From positions 400,299 to 464,298 of the forward strand of contig JAHIZO010000007.1 in the NCBI GenBank assembly GCA_018814405.1: 64,000 nt of DNA. Reading direction: 5' to 3'. Shown here piece by piece: positions 28,292 through 38,606 of this stretch; the stretch's first letter is position 1, and every line of letters starts with the position of its first letter. The position numbers and the translations under genes were made by a program. Below the pieces are notes generated by a model, which did not search any database, was not told where the DNA came from, and worked only from the letters and a program-made list of their open reading frames with translations. Source of the stretch: Gammaproteobacteria bacterium (GTDB lineage Bacteria > Pseudomonadota > Gammaproteobacteria > Burkholderiales > Gallionellaceae).

Positions 28292-29689
28292 ATGCTGAAG
28301 ATCCACAACACCCTTGCCCGCGACAAACAGGAATTCACACCTATCGAAGCCAACAAAGTGCGCATGTATGTATGCGGCATGACCGTGTATGACTACTGCC
28401 ATCTCGGCCATGCGCGCGTGATGGTGGTGTTCGATATGGTGTATCGCTGGCTAAAGTCTTCCGGCTACGGCGTCACCTATGTGCGCAACATCACCGACAT
28501 CGATGACAAGATCATCAAGCGCGCGGCGGAGAACAAGGAGTCCATCCATACCCTGACCCAGCGCTTCATCGATGCCATGCATGAGGATGCCGATGCGCTC
28601 GGCGTACAACGTCCGGACCACGAACCGCGCGCCACACAGTTCATTCCGCAGATGCTGCAGATGGTTGAGCAACTGGAGCAGAAAGGCCTTGCTTACCAAG
28701 CGGCGGATGGCGATGTGAACTACGCCGTGCGCAAATTCGAGGGTTACGGAAAACTTTCAGGCAAGTCGCTGGAAGACTTGCGTGCCGGAGAGCGAGTAGA
28801 GGTGGCTTCGGACAAGAACGACCCGCTCGACTTCGTGTTGTGGAAACACGCAAAGGATGGCGAAGCGGACGAAGTGAAATGGGATTCAAAGTGGGGCAAG
28901 GGCCGTCCCGGCTGGCACTTGGAATGTTCGGCGATGGGCTCCGAATTACTGGGCAAGCACTTCGACATCCACGGCGGCGGTGCCGACCTGCAGTTTCCGC
29001 ACCACGAGAACGAGATAGCCCAGAGCGAAGGCGCGCACCAGTGCCAGTACGTGAACTACTGGATGCACAACGGCTTCGTGCGCGTGGACAACGAGAAGAT
29101 GTCCAAGAGCCTGGGGAACTTCTTCACCATCCGCGAAGTGCTAAAGAAATACGATGCCGAAGTCGTGCGCTTCTTCATCCTGCGTGCGCACTACCGCAGC
29201 CCGTTGAATTACTCGGACCATCATCTGGACGATGCGAAGGGCGCATTGACGCGACTCTATACAGCATTGAAGTCAGCACCCGCTGACGTGAAGGATGTGG
29301 ATTGGAACGAGGCGCATGCCCAGCGTTTCAAAGCCGCGATGGATGATGATTTCAACACCCCGGAAGCCGTCGCCGTGCTGTTCGACCTCGCTAATGAAGT
29401 GAATCGTAGTCACTCGGCAGAAGCGGCTGTGCAACTCAAAGCACTGGGGGGCGTATTGGGTTTGTTGCAAAGAGATGCTCATGAATTCCTGCAAGGCGGG
29501 CCAAGCTCTGAGGACTATTCAAAATTTCAGAAATATACGGACGCCTTGATAACTGAGCAAATCGAAGGTCGAGCAGCTGCTAAGAAAGCGAAGAACTTCG
29601 CCGAGGCGGATCGTATCCGCAAGGAATTGCTGGATGCGGGGATCGTCCTCGAAGATACCGCGCAGGGGACGAGTTGGCGCAGGGCTTAA
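28292..29689 (+). CDS. cysS: cysteinyl-tRNA synthetase
   Basis: [48 protein letters not shown]. Confidence 0.98.
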   Translation: MLKIHNTLARDKQEFTPIEANKVRMYVCGMTVYDYCHLGHARVMVVFDMVYRWLKSSGYGVTYVRNITDIDDKIIKRAAENKESIHTLTQRFIDAMHEDADALGVQRPDHEPRATQFIPQMLQMVEQLEQKGLAYQAADGDVNYAVRKFEGYGKLSGKSLEDLRAGERVEVASDKNDPLDFVLWKHAKDGEADEVKWDSKWGKGRPGWHLECSAMGSELLGKHFDIHGGGADLQFPHHENEIAQSEGAHQCQYVNYWMHNGFVRVDNEKMSKSLGNFFTIREVLKKYDAEVVRFFILRAHYRSPLNYSDHHLDDAKGALTRLYTALKSAPADVKDVDWNEAHAQRFKAAMDDDFNTPEAVAVLFDLANEVNRSHSAEAAVQLKALGGVLGLLQRDAHEFLQGGPSSEDYSKFQKYTDALITEQIEGRAAAKKAKNFAEADRIRKELLDAGIVLEDTAQGTSWRRA

Positions 29690-30435
29690 GGTAGTTTGCC
29701 GGCTGTCACCATACGATTGAGCAGAACCTGATTCGATATCCAGACCACCAAATCATCGAACTCTCCATTGGTGACTGATGAGGCAGTCGGGGTGTGGCTG
29801 ACGAAGAACCTGTCACCATCCAGATTCTCTGCTTCATCGGCACCGGTCCCGCCGGATGCGCCATTCTTGCCGGTAGAGAAGATCACGACTGGTACGCCCG
29901 TATCCGCAGTCAAGGCTTCTCCCGTAGCGCAGTCAGTGGCCGTGATGCCTGTGGAGGTGGTGCATACCAGCAGTGTGGGGTTCAGTGATGAGAGGCCGAC
30001 CGTAGCCATGCCGTCAGCAGTTGTGTATTTCGAAGAATTCCAGTTAGTGACGACATAGCGGATGGGGTTGTCCCAGGCATCGAGCACCAGCCCTTGCTCA
30101 TTTAATGAATTCAGCCCCAGCGTCGCTCCCGGCACATATCCATCAAAGAAGTTGCTGCAAGTGCCGCCCGTACTGGGACTCTCGACACCATTGCTGCTGG
30201 TCGTTGCGGGGCAAGGCAAGCGACCTTTGATGATGGCGAAGCCGATCAAAGCCTGTTGTATCTCTTCCAGCTGCTTTTTCGTCTCAGCCGATCGCCTTTG
30301 CTCTATCTGCCCGGAAATGGTGGGCACTAAACCCGCAAGCAATAACGTGACGATCGCCAGCACCATGGACATCTCGACCAGCGTGAAACCTTGCGTGTTG
30401 GCGGGACTTGCTGAAAGCGGCTTCATTCGATTCAT
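29686..30435 (-). CDS. type IV prepilin-like protein C (minor pilin)
   Basis: [42 protein letters not shown] at 30435, ATGA overlap with the upstream gene. Confidence 0.85.
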   Translation of the reverse strand: MNRMKPLSASPANTQGFTLVEMSMVLAIVTLLLAGLVPTISGQIEQRRSAETKKQLEEIQQALIGFAIIKGRLPCPATTSSNGVESPSTGGTCSNFFDGYVPGATLGLNSLNEQGLVLDAWDNPIRYVVTNWNSSKYTTADGMATVGLSSLNPTLLVCTTSTGITATDCATGEALTADTGVPVVIFSTGKNGASGGTGADEAENLDGDRFFVSHTPTASSVTNGEFDDLVVWISNQVLLNRMVTAGKLP

Positions 30436-32147
30436 GGGCAATTGTTCTTTCCATCAATGCACAAAACCGTATCGTTGACGGTGTTGTAGTCGGGCTCAGA
30501 AATCCGATGCGTTACGAAGTCGGGCGTTGGTGTGGCGGGGGTCTTCCCTGCCGCATTCACCCCTTCTAAAAAATTCGAGACGGTGTCAATCGTGCTGCGG
30601 TTTTGTCCTGCCAACGTTTTGGAGGCAGCGACCACGACAGCATGATAGCTACCGGAGCCGGCATTGGTATGCCCAGTTCCTGTGATGCTTAAGCAGGTTG
30701 CTCCAGTCGTGCAGCTGCCTGTCCCGTCTGGCTGGTAACCATCAGCGATCTGTAAAAACACCCAGTCCCGCCATGCGGCCCATGAATTCGAATCGAAGAA
30801 TGACTGGCACGAGGTGCCGACCCAGGCGCTGGGCATGCTGCTGCCGCCAGTGCAGTCGTTGATCTCGGCAAAGGCCGCATCCAGCTTGGTTTGCATGGTT
30901 GAAGTGTTGGTGCAAGTCTTGGGTGAGCCGCTGCAATAATCATCTACATATTTACCAGCTGATCGTATCGGATCGGACCAAGGCAGGTTGTAAGGCGGAT
31001 CCTCAGCGAAATCCTTCAAGTCTTCACCTGCATCATTCAGTACGTTTCCTGTTGCGCCGGGTCCTGTGTAGGCATCCAGTGCATTCTGCACTTGTTGGAG
31101 GGCATCATTCAGCGCGGTGATCTGAGCGGCGTCAAAACTACTCAGGGGGCTTGAGCTACTTGGGCAGGTGCCCGTGCCACCTGAGCCGCTGATGTTGGGC
31201 ACATCTGGGAATCGCCCGAATCGGAAGCCCGGAGTGCCAGTGCGGTTCGGTGCGATGTTGTTACTCAACGATACTGCCCAAGGATACTTATGGTCGGGAT
31301 TCGAGGCATCGGCTGCATAATCATCCAGACACTTCTTCGCTTGGCGGGCGATGCGCTTCTGGATGCTGTTCCAGATATCCTGACGTGTGATGTAAAGGAT
31401 CTGGTCATTGGTGCTGGATGTGACGTTGCCGTTGGCGTCGCGATGTTCGTGCGGCAGGATCAACTTGCCCGAGGCGATGTTGGAATTATCAATGGCAGGG
31501 GAATGCGCAGTGTCGTTCTCAAGATAGGCGGCTGCGGTGTAGTTTCCCCCGCAGGTCGGTGCTGCAGAACTGGCAGTTCTGGCACTGTTGCCACTCAATG
31601 GTGGTCCAGGGGCGATAACGGCGGCGACGACCTCGCCAGCCTCAACGATACTTCCATTGTCAGCATAGATCGTGAACTCGCCGGGGTTGTCCCAGTTCAT
31701 CGTGGTGCCCGAAGCTGCCGGGTTGTTCTTGTATTTGCCGGAAACGGCATACCAGAGGCATTCGCCAGCGCCATCATAGAGTGCGGGAAGGTCGAGTGTG
31801 CGCCAGGGTAGTCTGCCGATGGTGTGATCTCCGGCGTTGCCGCAGGTCTCAGAGGTGCCTTCGTAGGGGGACGATCCTCCGGCTGTGCCGTCCATGTCAG
31901 GGCACGGCAGGAAGCCATGTGCGCCGGCATGCGTGTCGCCGTAAGTCAACGCGTAACCGATAAGGGCTTCCTTGGCTTTGGCCAAAGATTCTGCGCTTGA
32001 ATGATTGCGGCGGTTCTGCAGGGTGGTGCCGCTCAGCGAGGAGACAAAAACCGTTGTGATGCCTATCACCAGTATGACGAGCATGACCAGCAGGGCCCCG
32101 CCCTTTTGATATTTACCACCAGTGATCGCTAGAAGGGAGAATGGCAT
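30432..32147 (-). CDS. large PilX/minor-pilin-like Cys-rich protein, 571 aa, candidate pilus tip component
   Basis: KGGALLVMLVILVIGITTVFVSSLSGT hydrophobic N-terminus, GFLPCPDMDG motif shared with prepilin C; ATG at 32147 (track start is inside mshK). Confidence 0.75.
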   Translation of the reverse strand: MPFSLLAITGGKYQKGGALLVMLVILVIGITTVFVSSLSGTTLQNRRNHSSAESLAKAKEALIGYALTYGDTHAGAHGFLPCPDMDGTAGGSSPYEGTSETCGNAGDHTIGRLPWRTLDLPALYDGAGECLWYAVSGKYKNNPAASGTTMNWDNPGEFTIYADNGSIVEAGEVVAAVIAPGPPLSGNSARTASSAAPTCGGNYTAAAYLENDTAHSPAIDNSNIASGKLILPHEHRDANGNVTSSTNDQILYITRQDIWNSIQKRIARQAKKCLDDYAADASNPDHKYPWAVSLSNNIAPNRTGTPGFRFGRFPDVPNISGSGGTGTCPSSSSPLSSFDAAQITALNDALQQVQNALDAYTGPGATGNVLNDAGEDLKDFAEDPPYNLPWSDPIRSAGKYVDDYCSGSPKTCTNTSTMQTKLDAAFAEINDCTGGSSMPSAWVGTSCQSFFDSNSWAAWRDWVFLQIADGYQPDGTGSCTTGATCLSITGTGHTNAGSGSYHAVVVAASKTLAGQNRSTIDTVSNFLEGVNAAGKTPATPTPDFVTHRISEPDYNTVNDTVLCIDGKNNCP

Positions 32148-32158
32148 CGCGCGCACCT

Positions 32159-32515
32159 TCAGTCCTTGGGGGCGGCCTCGGGGCTGTCTAGCAGCAGTCG
32201 CTGTCCGACCTTGACCTTCACCGAATCTGTCTTTCCGGGAAGGATGACCGGTACGCTGGCCGGTGTGCGTGAGTCGGCTGAGCCGGCAGATTGTTGTTCG
32301 CCGTTGATCCATATGATGCGTTTTCCGCCATCGCGCTGGATCATGCCGTTGACGACGAGTGAGCGGCTGTTGTCGTCGCCGGCTTCGTCGGCACTGAGCA
32401 CATGCTGACGTTCCAATTGTGCACGTTCATTTGGTGTAAAGAACAGGCGGCCCAGATCGGCCGCTTGTGCGGTTGTGCTAAGTGCTATCAGGGCGAGGGC
32501 TAATTGAATTTTCAT
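32159..32515 (-). CDS. mshK: MshK-like pilus biogenesis protein
   Basis: Signal peptide MKIQLALALIALSTTAQAADLGRLFFTPNERAQLE; position in msh operon; ATG at 32515. Confidence 0.75.
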   Translation of the reverse strand: MKIQLALALIALSTTAQAADLGRLFFTPNERAQLERQHVLSADEAGDDNSRSLVVNGMIQRDGGKRIIWINGEQQSAGSADSRTPASVPVILPGKTDSVKVKVGQRLLLDSPEAAPKD

Positions 32516-33111
32516 GGCGCGCTCCGGTTCCTCATGGTGAACCACCCTCCAGCACATTGCGCTTTGAGCATTACGCCGCCGTTCTGTGCGGCGTCGGTAC
32601 GGAAAAGCGCGCACTTGTCGAGCAGGAACCAGCCGGGCATCTGGCGGCTAAGCGCGCCAAAGAAATTCAGCAGTTGGCCTTCATGCAGCAAGTCCAGCTC
32701 CATAGTCATTGGGCTGATGCTAAGTGCGAAGTTGCCCGCGTTCAGGGGCGGATTGGGGGCGTAAGTGCTTTGCGGTGCGATGTTGTATTTGAAGTCGGGC
32801 AGCAGGTTCTGGTTGCGCAGCCTTTCCAGACCCTCTATCCAATCTAGGCGTTGTTCGCTGCCAATGACTTTTTGTGTGACCAATGCGTCATATTCCATCT
32901 GGTATGAAGACATGTTCTCTTGATCGTTTTGTGCGGTGAGGAGCTGATCGCGCGCCGCATTGAGTTGGCGCTGGGCCTGCTGCAGCTCTTTGAGAGATTG
33001 CTGCTGGATGTCGGCGCTGTAATTGATCAGACCAACTGCAACACCTGTGCAAAGCAGGCACGCAAGCAAACTCCATTTGATCTCTCCGAGGTCGTCTGTA
33101 GAGAAGCTCAT
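32512..33111 (-). CDS. mshJ: MshJ-like (PilO/GspM-type) pilus assembly protein
   Basis: One TM then coiled coil; ATGA overlap with mshI; operon position. Confidence 0.78.
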   Translation of the reverse strand: MSFSTDDLGEIKWSLLACLLCTGVAVGLINYSADIQQQSLKELQQAQRQLNAARDQLLTAQNDQENMSSYQMEYDALVTQKVIGSEQRLDWIEGLERLRNQNLLPDFKYNIAPQSTYAPNPPLNAGNFALSISPMTMELDLLHEGQLLNFFGALSRQMPGWFLLDKCALFRTDAAQNGGVMLKAQCAGGWFTMRNRSAP

Positions 33112-34583
33112 GACGGTACCCTCCATATGATCTTAAGGGTGAACTGACCTTGTGACGCATCGGCACTCTGGCCACTGATACTGCCTTTTGAGGTGATATC
33201 CAATGGCAGTGCTGTGGCGCTGACAGCATAGCCGTGCCGAATCAAGGCCTGTTCGAACTTCTCCAGATAAGCCAGCGCACCACGATGGTCGCTGCCGAAT
33301 CCGCTAAGGGTGCCCTCGAAGGTGATGACTTGGGCTGGGTATGGTGTGGGGGCTGCATCTGCAGGGCTGGCTTGCCATGCAAGTTCGTTCAAGGTGATGC
33401 GCGGGAAGGATTCCAGCACCGCGCTCAACTCATAGATGATCCCTTGAGGAGGATGCGAATACTGGTTCAGGCTGCGTGCCAGCAACACAGCGGTCTTCAT
33501 GTCAGCAGCAGGTACGGAGGTATTGGCGAAGTTGCGCTGAATACCTTGCGCTTGCGTTTGCAGTTGTGCCGTTTGCTTTAACAGCGGCTTGGTCTCTGAG
33601 GAGAATTGCTCGCTCTGCCAGAAGGCCATCCCGCCCCACATCAAGCCGAGTAACAGGATGAAGATGGCAAGGCCAAACAATACGAAGCGCAATTGCCACA
33701 ACATGAAGAAGTGTGTGTGGGCTGAATTGGCGTAGTGCGCACTTGGCGGTTTGCCGGCCAAAAGATTGAGAAATAACGCTGTGCTGTCTGAATCTTCTAT
33801 TTCCTGTTTGCACTTGTGCTTGCGAGCGAATTCGGTGATATCCAGATAGTTGAAATGCTGCTCTCCGTCACTGGAGAGTTTGGTGCTCAACTGGGCGATC
33901 TCATTCGCATGGCACAGGATATAAACTTCCAGCACTTCTCCCGGCGGAGGCAGGGAAAGGCTTTTCAAATATTGTTGAGTGCGCGGTGTCTCCGAAATGA
34001 TTGCTTCGATCAGCGTGCCGTTCTCATTGATCGGGATCAGGCGCGAGAAATGCAGCCGTTTATTGTGGAAGTACGTCTGTCGCAAGCCTGCATTCCGCTC
34101 CCAAGTCAGCAGCAGGATGTGTTCGGACTGTATGTCCTTCAGTAGCGGCGCACTGATGTTGGGGATGGAGTAGATGCCGGCGAGCGGGACATGGTTCTCC
34201 AACAAGGCATCCAGCCAGGGGGTGATGCGCTGCGGATTGGTCAGGGCTGAGAACAGATAGTCGTCATCGCGGCGGCCTTCTTCCTGTCTCTTGAGCAGCG
34301 TCGCCTGGCGGAAAGGGGTGCTTCGGTAGTACTGTTCGAACTTGCGTTCGATAAGCGCAGAGCGGCTTGGTCCGATCAGATGCGGGATGGTCTCAAGGTG
34401 AAAATCTTCCTCGATGATGTCGACCAACAGATAGGTCGGGTTGTGATTCTGTTCAAGGAATGAGGAAAATTGCTCGCGGCCATCTGCGTCGTTGCTGAAC
34501 TCGTGAGCGAAGGTCAGGCCCTTGCCGTTCCAGAGGTAGGCCTGGAAATTTTCTGCGCTGAGGAATAACAGGGTGCGTGCCAT
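33108..34583 (-). CDS. mshI: MshI-like (PilM/GspL-type) pilus assembly protein
   Basis: N-terminal actin-like domain, TM FVLFGLAIFILLLGLMWGGMAFW, operon position. Confidence 0.8.
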   Translation of the reverse strand: MARTLLFLSAENFQAYLWNGKGLTFAHEFSNDADGREQFSSFLEQNHNPTYLLVDIIEEDFHLETIPHLIGPSRSALIERKFEQYYRSTPFRQATLLKRQEEGRRDDDYLFSALTNPQRITPWLDALLENHVPLAGIYSIPNISAPLLKDIQSEHILLLTWERNAGLRQTYFHNKRLHFSRLIPINENGTLIEAIISETPRTQQYLKSLSLPPPGEVLEVYILCHANEIAQLSTKLSSDGEQHFNYLDITEFARKHKCKQEIEDSDSTALFLNLLAGKPPSAHYANSAHTHFFMLWQLRFVLFGLAIFILLLGLMWGGMAFWQSEQFSSETKPLLKQTAQLQTQAQGIQRNFANTSVPAADMKTAVLLARSLNQYSHPPQGIIYELSAVLESFPRITLNELAWQASPADAAPTPYPAQVITFEGTLSGFGSDHRGALAYLEKFEQALIRHGYAVSATALPLDITSKGSISGQSADASQGQFTLKIIWRVPS

Positions 34584-34585
34584 AG

Positions 34586-35788
34586 TCAGAGCTGTACTTT
34601 TCCGATGAGGTCATAGATGGGCGAGAGGACAGACAGCATCACCCAGCCGAGTAGTGCACCAAGGATCAAAGTCATGGCAGGTTCGATCATGACCTGTACT
34701 TTTTTGATTGCATCCTTTACGTCACGGTCATAAAAGTAACTGACGTTAAGCAGCGCTTGGTCGAGCTGGCCGGTGGCTTCGCCGACCTTGAGCATGCGCA
34801 CCACCAGCGGCGGGAAGATGCCCGTTTTCTGGAAGCTTTGTGTCAGGTTCTTGCCGGCTTCGATCTCGCTCATAACGTTCTGCAGACTTTGTGCGATGAC
34901 CTGATTGTCCACCAGATCGCGCGAATTGGCGATGCAGTCCAGGATGGTGATGCCGGAACTGTACATCATGGCGAAGGTGTTGGCGAAGCGGGCCAGAATG
35001 ATCTTGCGCAGGATGGGGCCGGTGGGCCATATGTTCAGCTTCAGGTTGTCCACGTGGTATTGCAGCTTTGGATTGACCAGCAGCGCCAACTTGTAGCTGC
35101 CGAACAGCACGAATGGGGCGAGCAGGATCACATACCAATAGTTGACGAAGATATCCGATGTGGCCAGCAGGATGCGCGTTTGAATCGGGATCTCCTGCCC
35201 CATGCCCTTGATGAAACCCACCAACTGCGGCACCAGATAGATCATCAGGAAAAAGGTGATGGCCAGCACGATGGTGCCGACGAAGGCCGGGTAGATCATC
35301 ATGGTCTTTGTTTGCGAGGCCATCTCGTCCTGCCACTTCAACGATTCCATGAGGTGTTTGAACACATCTACCAGTCTGCCGCTGTCCTCACCGGCCTTGG
35401 TCAGGTTTGAGGTGATCTTGTCGAATGCGTTGGGGTGTTCCGCCATCGCTTGTGAGAGCTTCTTTCCGCTCTCGATGGACTCCACCATGTTGGCGATGAT
35501 CTCGCGAAAAGTTGGCTCTTCCATGGTGTCGCGCAGATCGGCCAGGCATTCCAGCAAGGGTACGCCGGCGCGGGAAAGTTGCTCAAGATTGAAAAAGAAC
35601 GTGATGAGATCTACACGTTTGATCTTGGTAGCGCCGAACGAAGTTAAGTGTTCTTCTTCCTTCGCACTGATCAGGTCGAGACCACCGCGCTTGAGGCGCA
35701 TCTCCAAGTCGATCAGATTGGCAGCATCCTGCAGTCCTTTGGCGCTCTTGCCGTCGCTGTCAATCGCTTTGTAGAGATAGAGGGCCAT
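34586..35788 (-). CDS. mshG: MshG (PilC/GspF) inner-membrane platform protein
   Basis: LEQLSRAGVPLLECLADLRD, LTKAGEDSGRL, MLKVGEATGQLD. Confidence 0.92.
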   Translation of the reverse strand: MALYLYKAIDSDGKSAKGLQDAANLIDLEMRLKRGGLDLISAKEEEHLTSFGATKIKRVDLITFFFNLEQLSRAGVPLLECLADLRDTMEEPTFREIIANMVESIESGKKLSQAMAEHPNAFDKITSNLTKAGEDSGRLVDVFKHLMESLKWQDEMASQTKTMMIYPAFVGTIVLAITFFLMIYLVPQLVGFIKGMGQEIPIQTRILLATSDIFVNYWYVILLAPFVLFGSYKLALLVNPKLQYHVDNLKLNIWPTGPILRKIILARFANTFAMMYSSGITILDCIANSRDLVDNQVIAQSLQNVMSEIEAGKNLTQSFQKTGIFPPLVVRMLKVGEATGQLDQALLNVSYFYDRDVKDAIKKVQVMIEPAMTLILGALLGWVMLSVLSPIYDLIGKVQL

Positions 35789-35794
35789 GGGACG

Positions 35795-37501
35795 CTAGTG
35801 CCGGTCCGTAAGGTCGACTACACGTGAGACTTCGGCCACGGAAGTGACGCCCTGCAAGATCCGCCTGATGCCGTCCTGCGCCAGCGGGCGGAAACCGGCT
35901 TCCAATGCGGCATGTTTGATGTCGCGGATGCTGGCTCGTCGCGCGACCAGATCATCCATCTCCGAATCCATCTTGAGGATCTCCATGATGGCTTGACGTC
36001 CTGTGTAGCCCTGATGGCGGCAGAGGTCACAACCGGCAGCACGGTAAAGGGTGACCTCTTCGTTATGATGCAGTCCGAGCAGTTTGCGTTCAGACAGATC
36101 AGGCTGGTAAGGATATTTGCAGTGTTTACACAGCATGCGGATCAGGCGCTGCGCCACGATGCCGATGATGTTCCCGGCCAAAATGTCGGGCAGGATACCG
36201 ATATCCAGCAAACGCGGTATCGCGCCCACCGCGGAGTTGGTGTGCAGGGTCGAATACACCTGGTGGCCGGTCATCGCGGCGCGGAACGCCATCTCGGCAG
36301 TCGGGTGGTCGCGCACCTCGCCGACCAGGATGATGTCCGGGTCTTGGCGCATCAGGGAGCGGATGCCGCTGACGAAATCGAGTTTAGCCGCCTCGTTCAC
36401 CGAACTCTGGCGGATCAGCGGGATCGGATATTCCACCGGATCTTCCAAGGTCATGATGTTCACCGATTCGGTGTTCACATGATTGAGGATGGAGTAAAGC
36501 GTGGTGGTCTTGCCGGAGCCGGTCGGGCCGGTGACCAGTACGATACCCTCCGGTTTGGAGATGATGGAGAGCAGCGTCGAAAGCGCGATGTCGTCCAAAC
36601 CGAGCTGGTTGATCGGCACGATGCCTTTCTGGCGATCGAGGATACGCAGCACCAGATTCTCGCCATACGAGGTCGGATGTGAAGCAACGCGAAAATCGAT
36701 AGGGCGGCCGGACAGGCGCAAAGAGATGCGTCCATCCTGCGGCGCACGCGTCTCCGCGATGTTCATGCCGCTCATCACCTTCATGCGCACCACCATGGCG
36801 GGCCAGAAGCTCTTGTGCAGGCTGCGCACTTGGCGCAATACGCCGTCTACGCGGTAGCGGATGCGCAGGAAGCTGTTCTCAGGCTCGAAGTGGATGTCGG
36901 AAGCGTTCTGCTGCACGGCCTCAGTCAGCAAGGCGTCTATCAGGCGCACCACCGGCTGGCTGAATTCGTTGACGCCTTGTTGCAGGCTCTGGTGCTCCAG
37001 CTCGCCCGGCTCGATCTCGTGCAGGATACCGTCGATGGATAGCTCGAAGCCGTAATACTGGTCGATTGCGCGCAGGATGTCTGATTCGCTGGCAAGCAGC
37101 GTGATCAGCCTGTATTCATCTTTGAGCAACGCGCGCACTTGATCCAGCGCGATGATGTTGTCTGGATCGGCGATGGCGAGCGTAAGATTTTTGCTGCCTG
37201 CATCTACCGAAATCGGCACCAATTGGTAGCGTCGTGCAACCTCTTTGGGAATCATCGTCACTGCAGCTGAATCGACGATCACATTGGCCAGATCGACACT
37301 CTCTTGTCCCAGATTCTCGGACAATACATCGCGGATAGTCGCTTCGGACAGGAAACCGAGACGAACCAGCAAACGCCCCAGCGGCTGGGGGGATTTGCTC
37401 TGTTCTTGGGTGGCGATGCGCAATTGGTCTTCGCTGATGACGCCTTTCGCGATGAGCAATTGTCCTATCGGCTGCTGGAACTGTTGTTGCGGTGCGGCCA
37501 T
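35795..37501 (-). CDS. mshE: MshE (PilB/GspE) assembly ATPase
   Basis: GIVLVTGPTGSGKTTTLYSILNHVN, DPDIILVGEVRDHPTAEMAFRAAMTGHQVYSTLHTNSA. Confidence 0.95.
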   Translation of the reverse strand: MAAPQQQFQQPIGQLLIAKGVISEDQLRIATQEQSKSPQPLGRLLVRLGFLSEATIRDVLSENLGQESVDLANVIVDSAAVTMIPKEVARRYQLVPISVDAGSKNLTLAIADPDNIIALDQVRALLKDEYRLITLLASESDILRAIDQYYGFELSIDGILHEIEPGELEHQSLQQGVNEFSQPVVRLIDALLTEAVQQNASDIHFEPENSFLRIRYRVDGVLRQVRSLHKSFWPAMVVRMKVMSGMNIAETRAPQDGRISLRLSGRPIDFRVASHPTSYGENLVLRILDRQKGIVPINQLGLDDIALSTLLSIISKPEGIVLVTGPTGSGKTTTLYSILNHVNTESVNIMTLEDPVEYPIPLIRQSSVNEAAKLDFVSGIRSLMRQDPDIILVGEVRDHPTAEMAFRAAMTGHQVYSTLHTNSAVGAIPRLLDIGILPDILAGNIIGIVAQRLIRMLCKHCKYPYQPDLSERKLLGLHHNEEVTLYRAAGCDLCRHQGYTGRQAIMEILKMDSEMDDLVARRASIRDIKHAALEAGFRPLAQDGIRRILQGVTSVAEVSRVVDLTDRH

Positions 37502-37509
37502 CGTCGTTC

Positions 37510-38604
37510 CTAGCGGGAAGAGGTCAGTTCATTCAGACGACGCAGTGCCTGTACATGATCGAAGCCGGCGCTATTGTTGCTGTCCAGTTCCAGAGCCTGG
37601 CGATAATGGTCCGCTGCCAACTTGCTTTGTCCGAGGTGATCCAGACTGACCGCCAAGTTGAAGGTGAACAATGCATTGCCCGGCTCCAGTGCTCGCGCGC
37701 TGAAATAGGCTTGTTGGGCTTCTGCCCAGCGCGACTGGTCCGCATACGTATTACCCAGTGCGTAATGCAGGGCGGCTGCTTGCGGTTGCTCGGACAGCAT
37801 CTGTTTCAAGCGCACTTCAGCGTCGACTTCGTTCGTGCTGTAGGAAGACATCGCGCCCAAAGCGACGGGATCGCGAGGGTCGAGCAACAGCACTTGACGG
37901 TAGTAATGCTGGGCGGTTTGATCCTGCCCCTGTTGTTGGGCGACTGCGCCCAAGCCGAGCAAGGCATCGCGGTTCCGCGCATCCTGAGCGAGCACCGTGT
38001 GGTAACCCTGTGCCGCCGCCAGATATTCGCCGCGTTGATATGCTTGCCAGGCATCCTGCAATGTAGGCGTGATGGTATCCACCTTGGGCTGGCGTTTGAT
38101 AGTCAGGCGACGGGGTGGGCGCTTGGGAGCACGATGTGTGACTGTTTCGGCAGGTGCAGCTTTGACCGTCTCGGTCACAGGTGGCGTGAATGGCGGCGTT
38201 GGCTCAGCGACTTGAACGGGTGTGGGTTCCGGAGCGATGGCGGCAACCAAACGCGGCGAAGCTGGTGGGGGGGTGATTGGCGCGGTCGCGGCGGGGAGTG
38301 GCCGCGCAACAGGGCGTCTGACGGGCGGATTGAGCTCAGTCCAGACGTAATAGCCATAGCCGGCACCTATCGTGCTGCAGATCAAAAAAGTGGTAGGAAC
38401 CAGACCTAGTTTCCAGCGCCGGCGTGGGGGCGCTTTTTTCTTCTTTGCGGCAAACAGTGTTTGGCCAGCGGCACGCGAAGCTTCTGCCGGGGTGCTTTCA
38501 GGCGCAGCGCTTGCTGTCGACTGATTGGGGTGATCCTCCAGCGTCAGACCTGTGCCTTTGCCCTTTTCACCAGACTTCTTCATCGCGTCGAGTAGCAGGC
38601 TCAT
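37510..38604 (-). CDS. mshN: MshN-like TPR pilus assembly protein
   Basis: Pro-rich linker after single TM, C-terminal TPRs, operon position. Confidence 0.82.
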   Translation of the reverse strand: MSLLLDAMKKSGEKGKGTGLTLEDHPNQSTASAAPESTPAEASRAAGQTLFAAKKKKAPPRRRWKLGLVPTTFLICSTIGAGYGYYVWTELNPPVRRPVARPLPAATAPITPPPASPRLVAAIAPEPTPVQVAEPTPPFTPPVTETVKAAPAETVTHRAPKRPPRRLTIKRQPKVDTITPTLQDAWQAYQRGEYLAAAQGYHTVLAQDARNRDALLGLGAVAQQQGQDQTAQHYYRQVLLLDPRDPVALGAMSSYSTNEVDAEVRLKQMLSEQPQAAALHYALGNTYADQSRWAEAQQAYFSARALEPGNALFTFNLAVSLDHLGQSKLAADHYRQALELDSNNSAGFDHVQALRRLNELTSSR

Positions 38605-38606
38605 CG

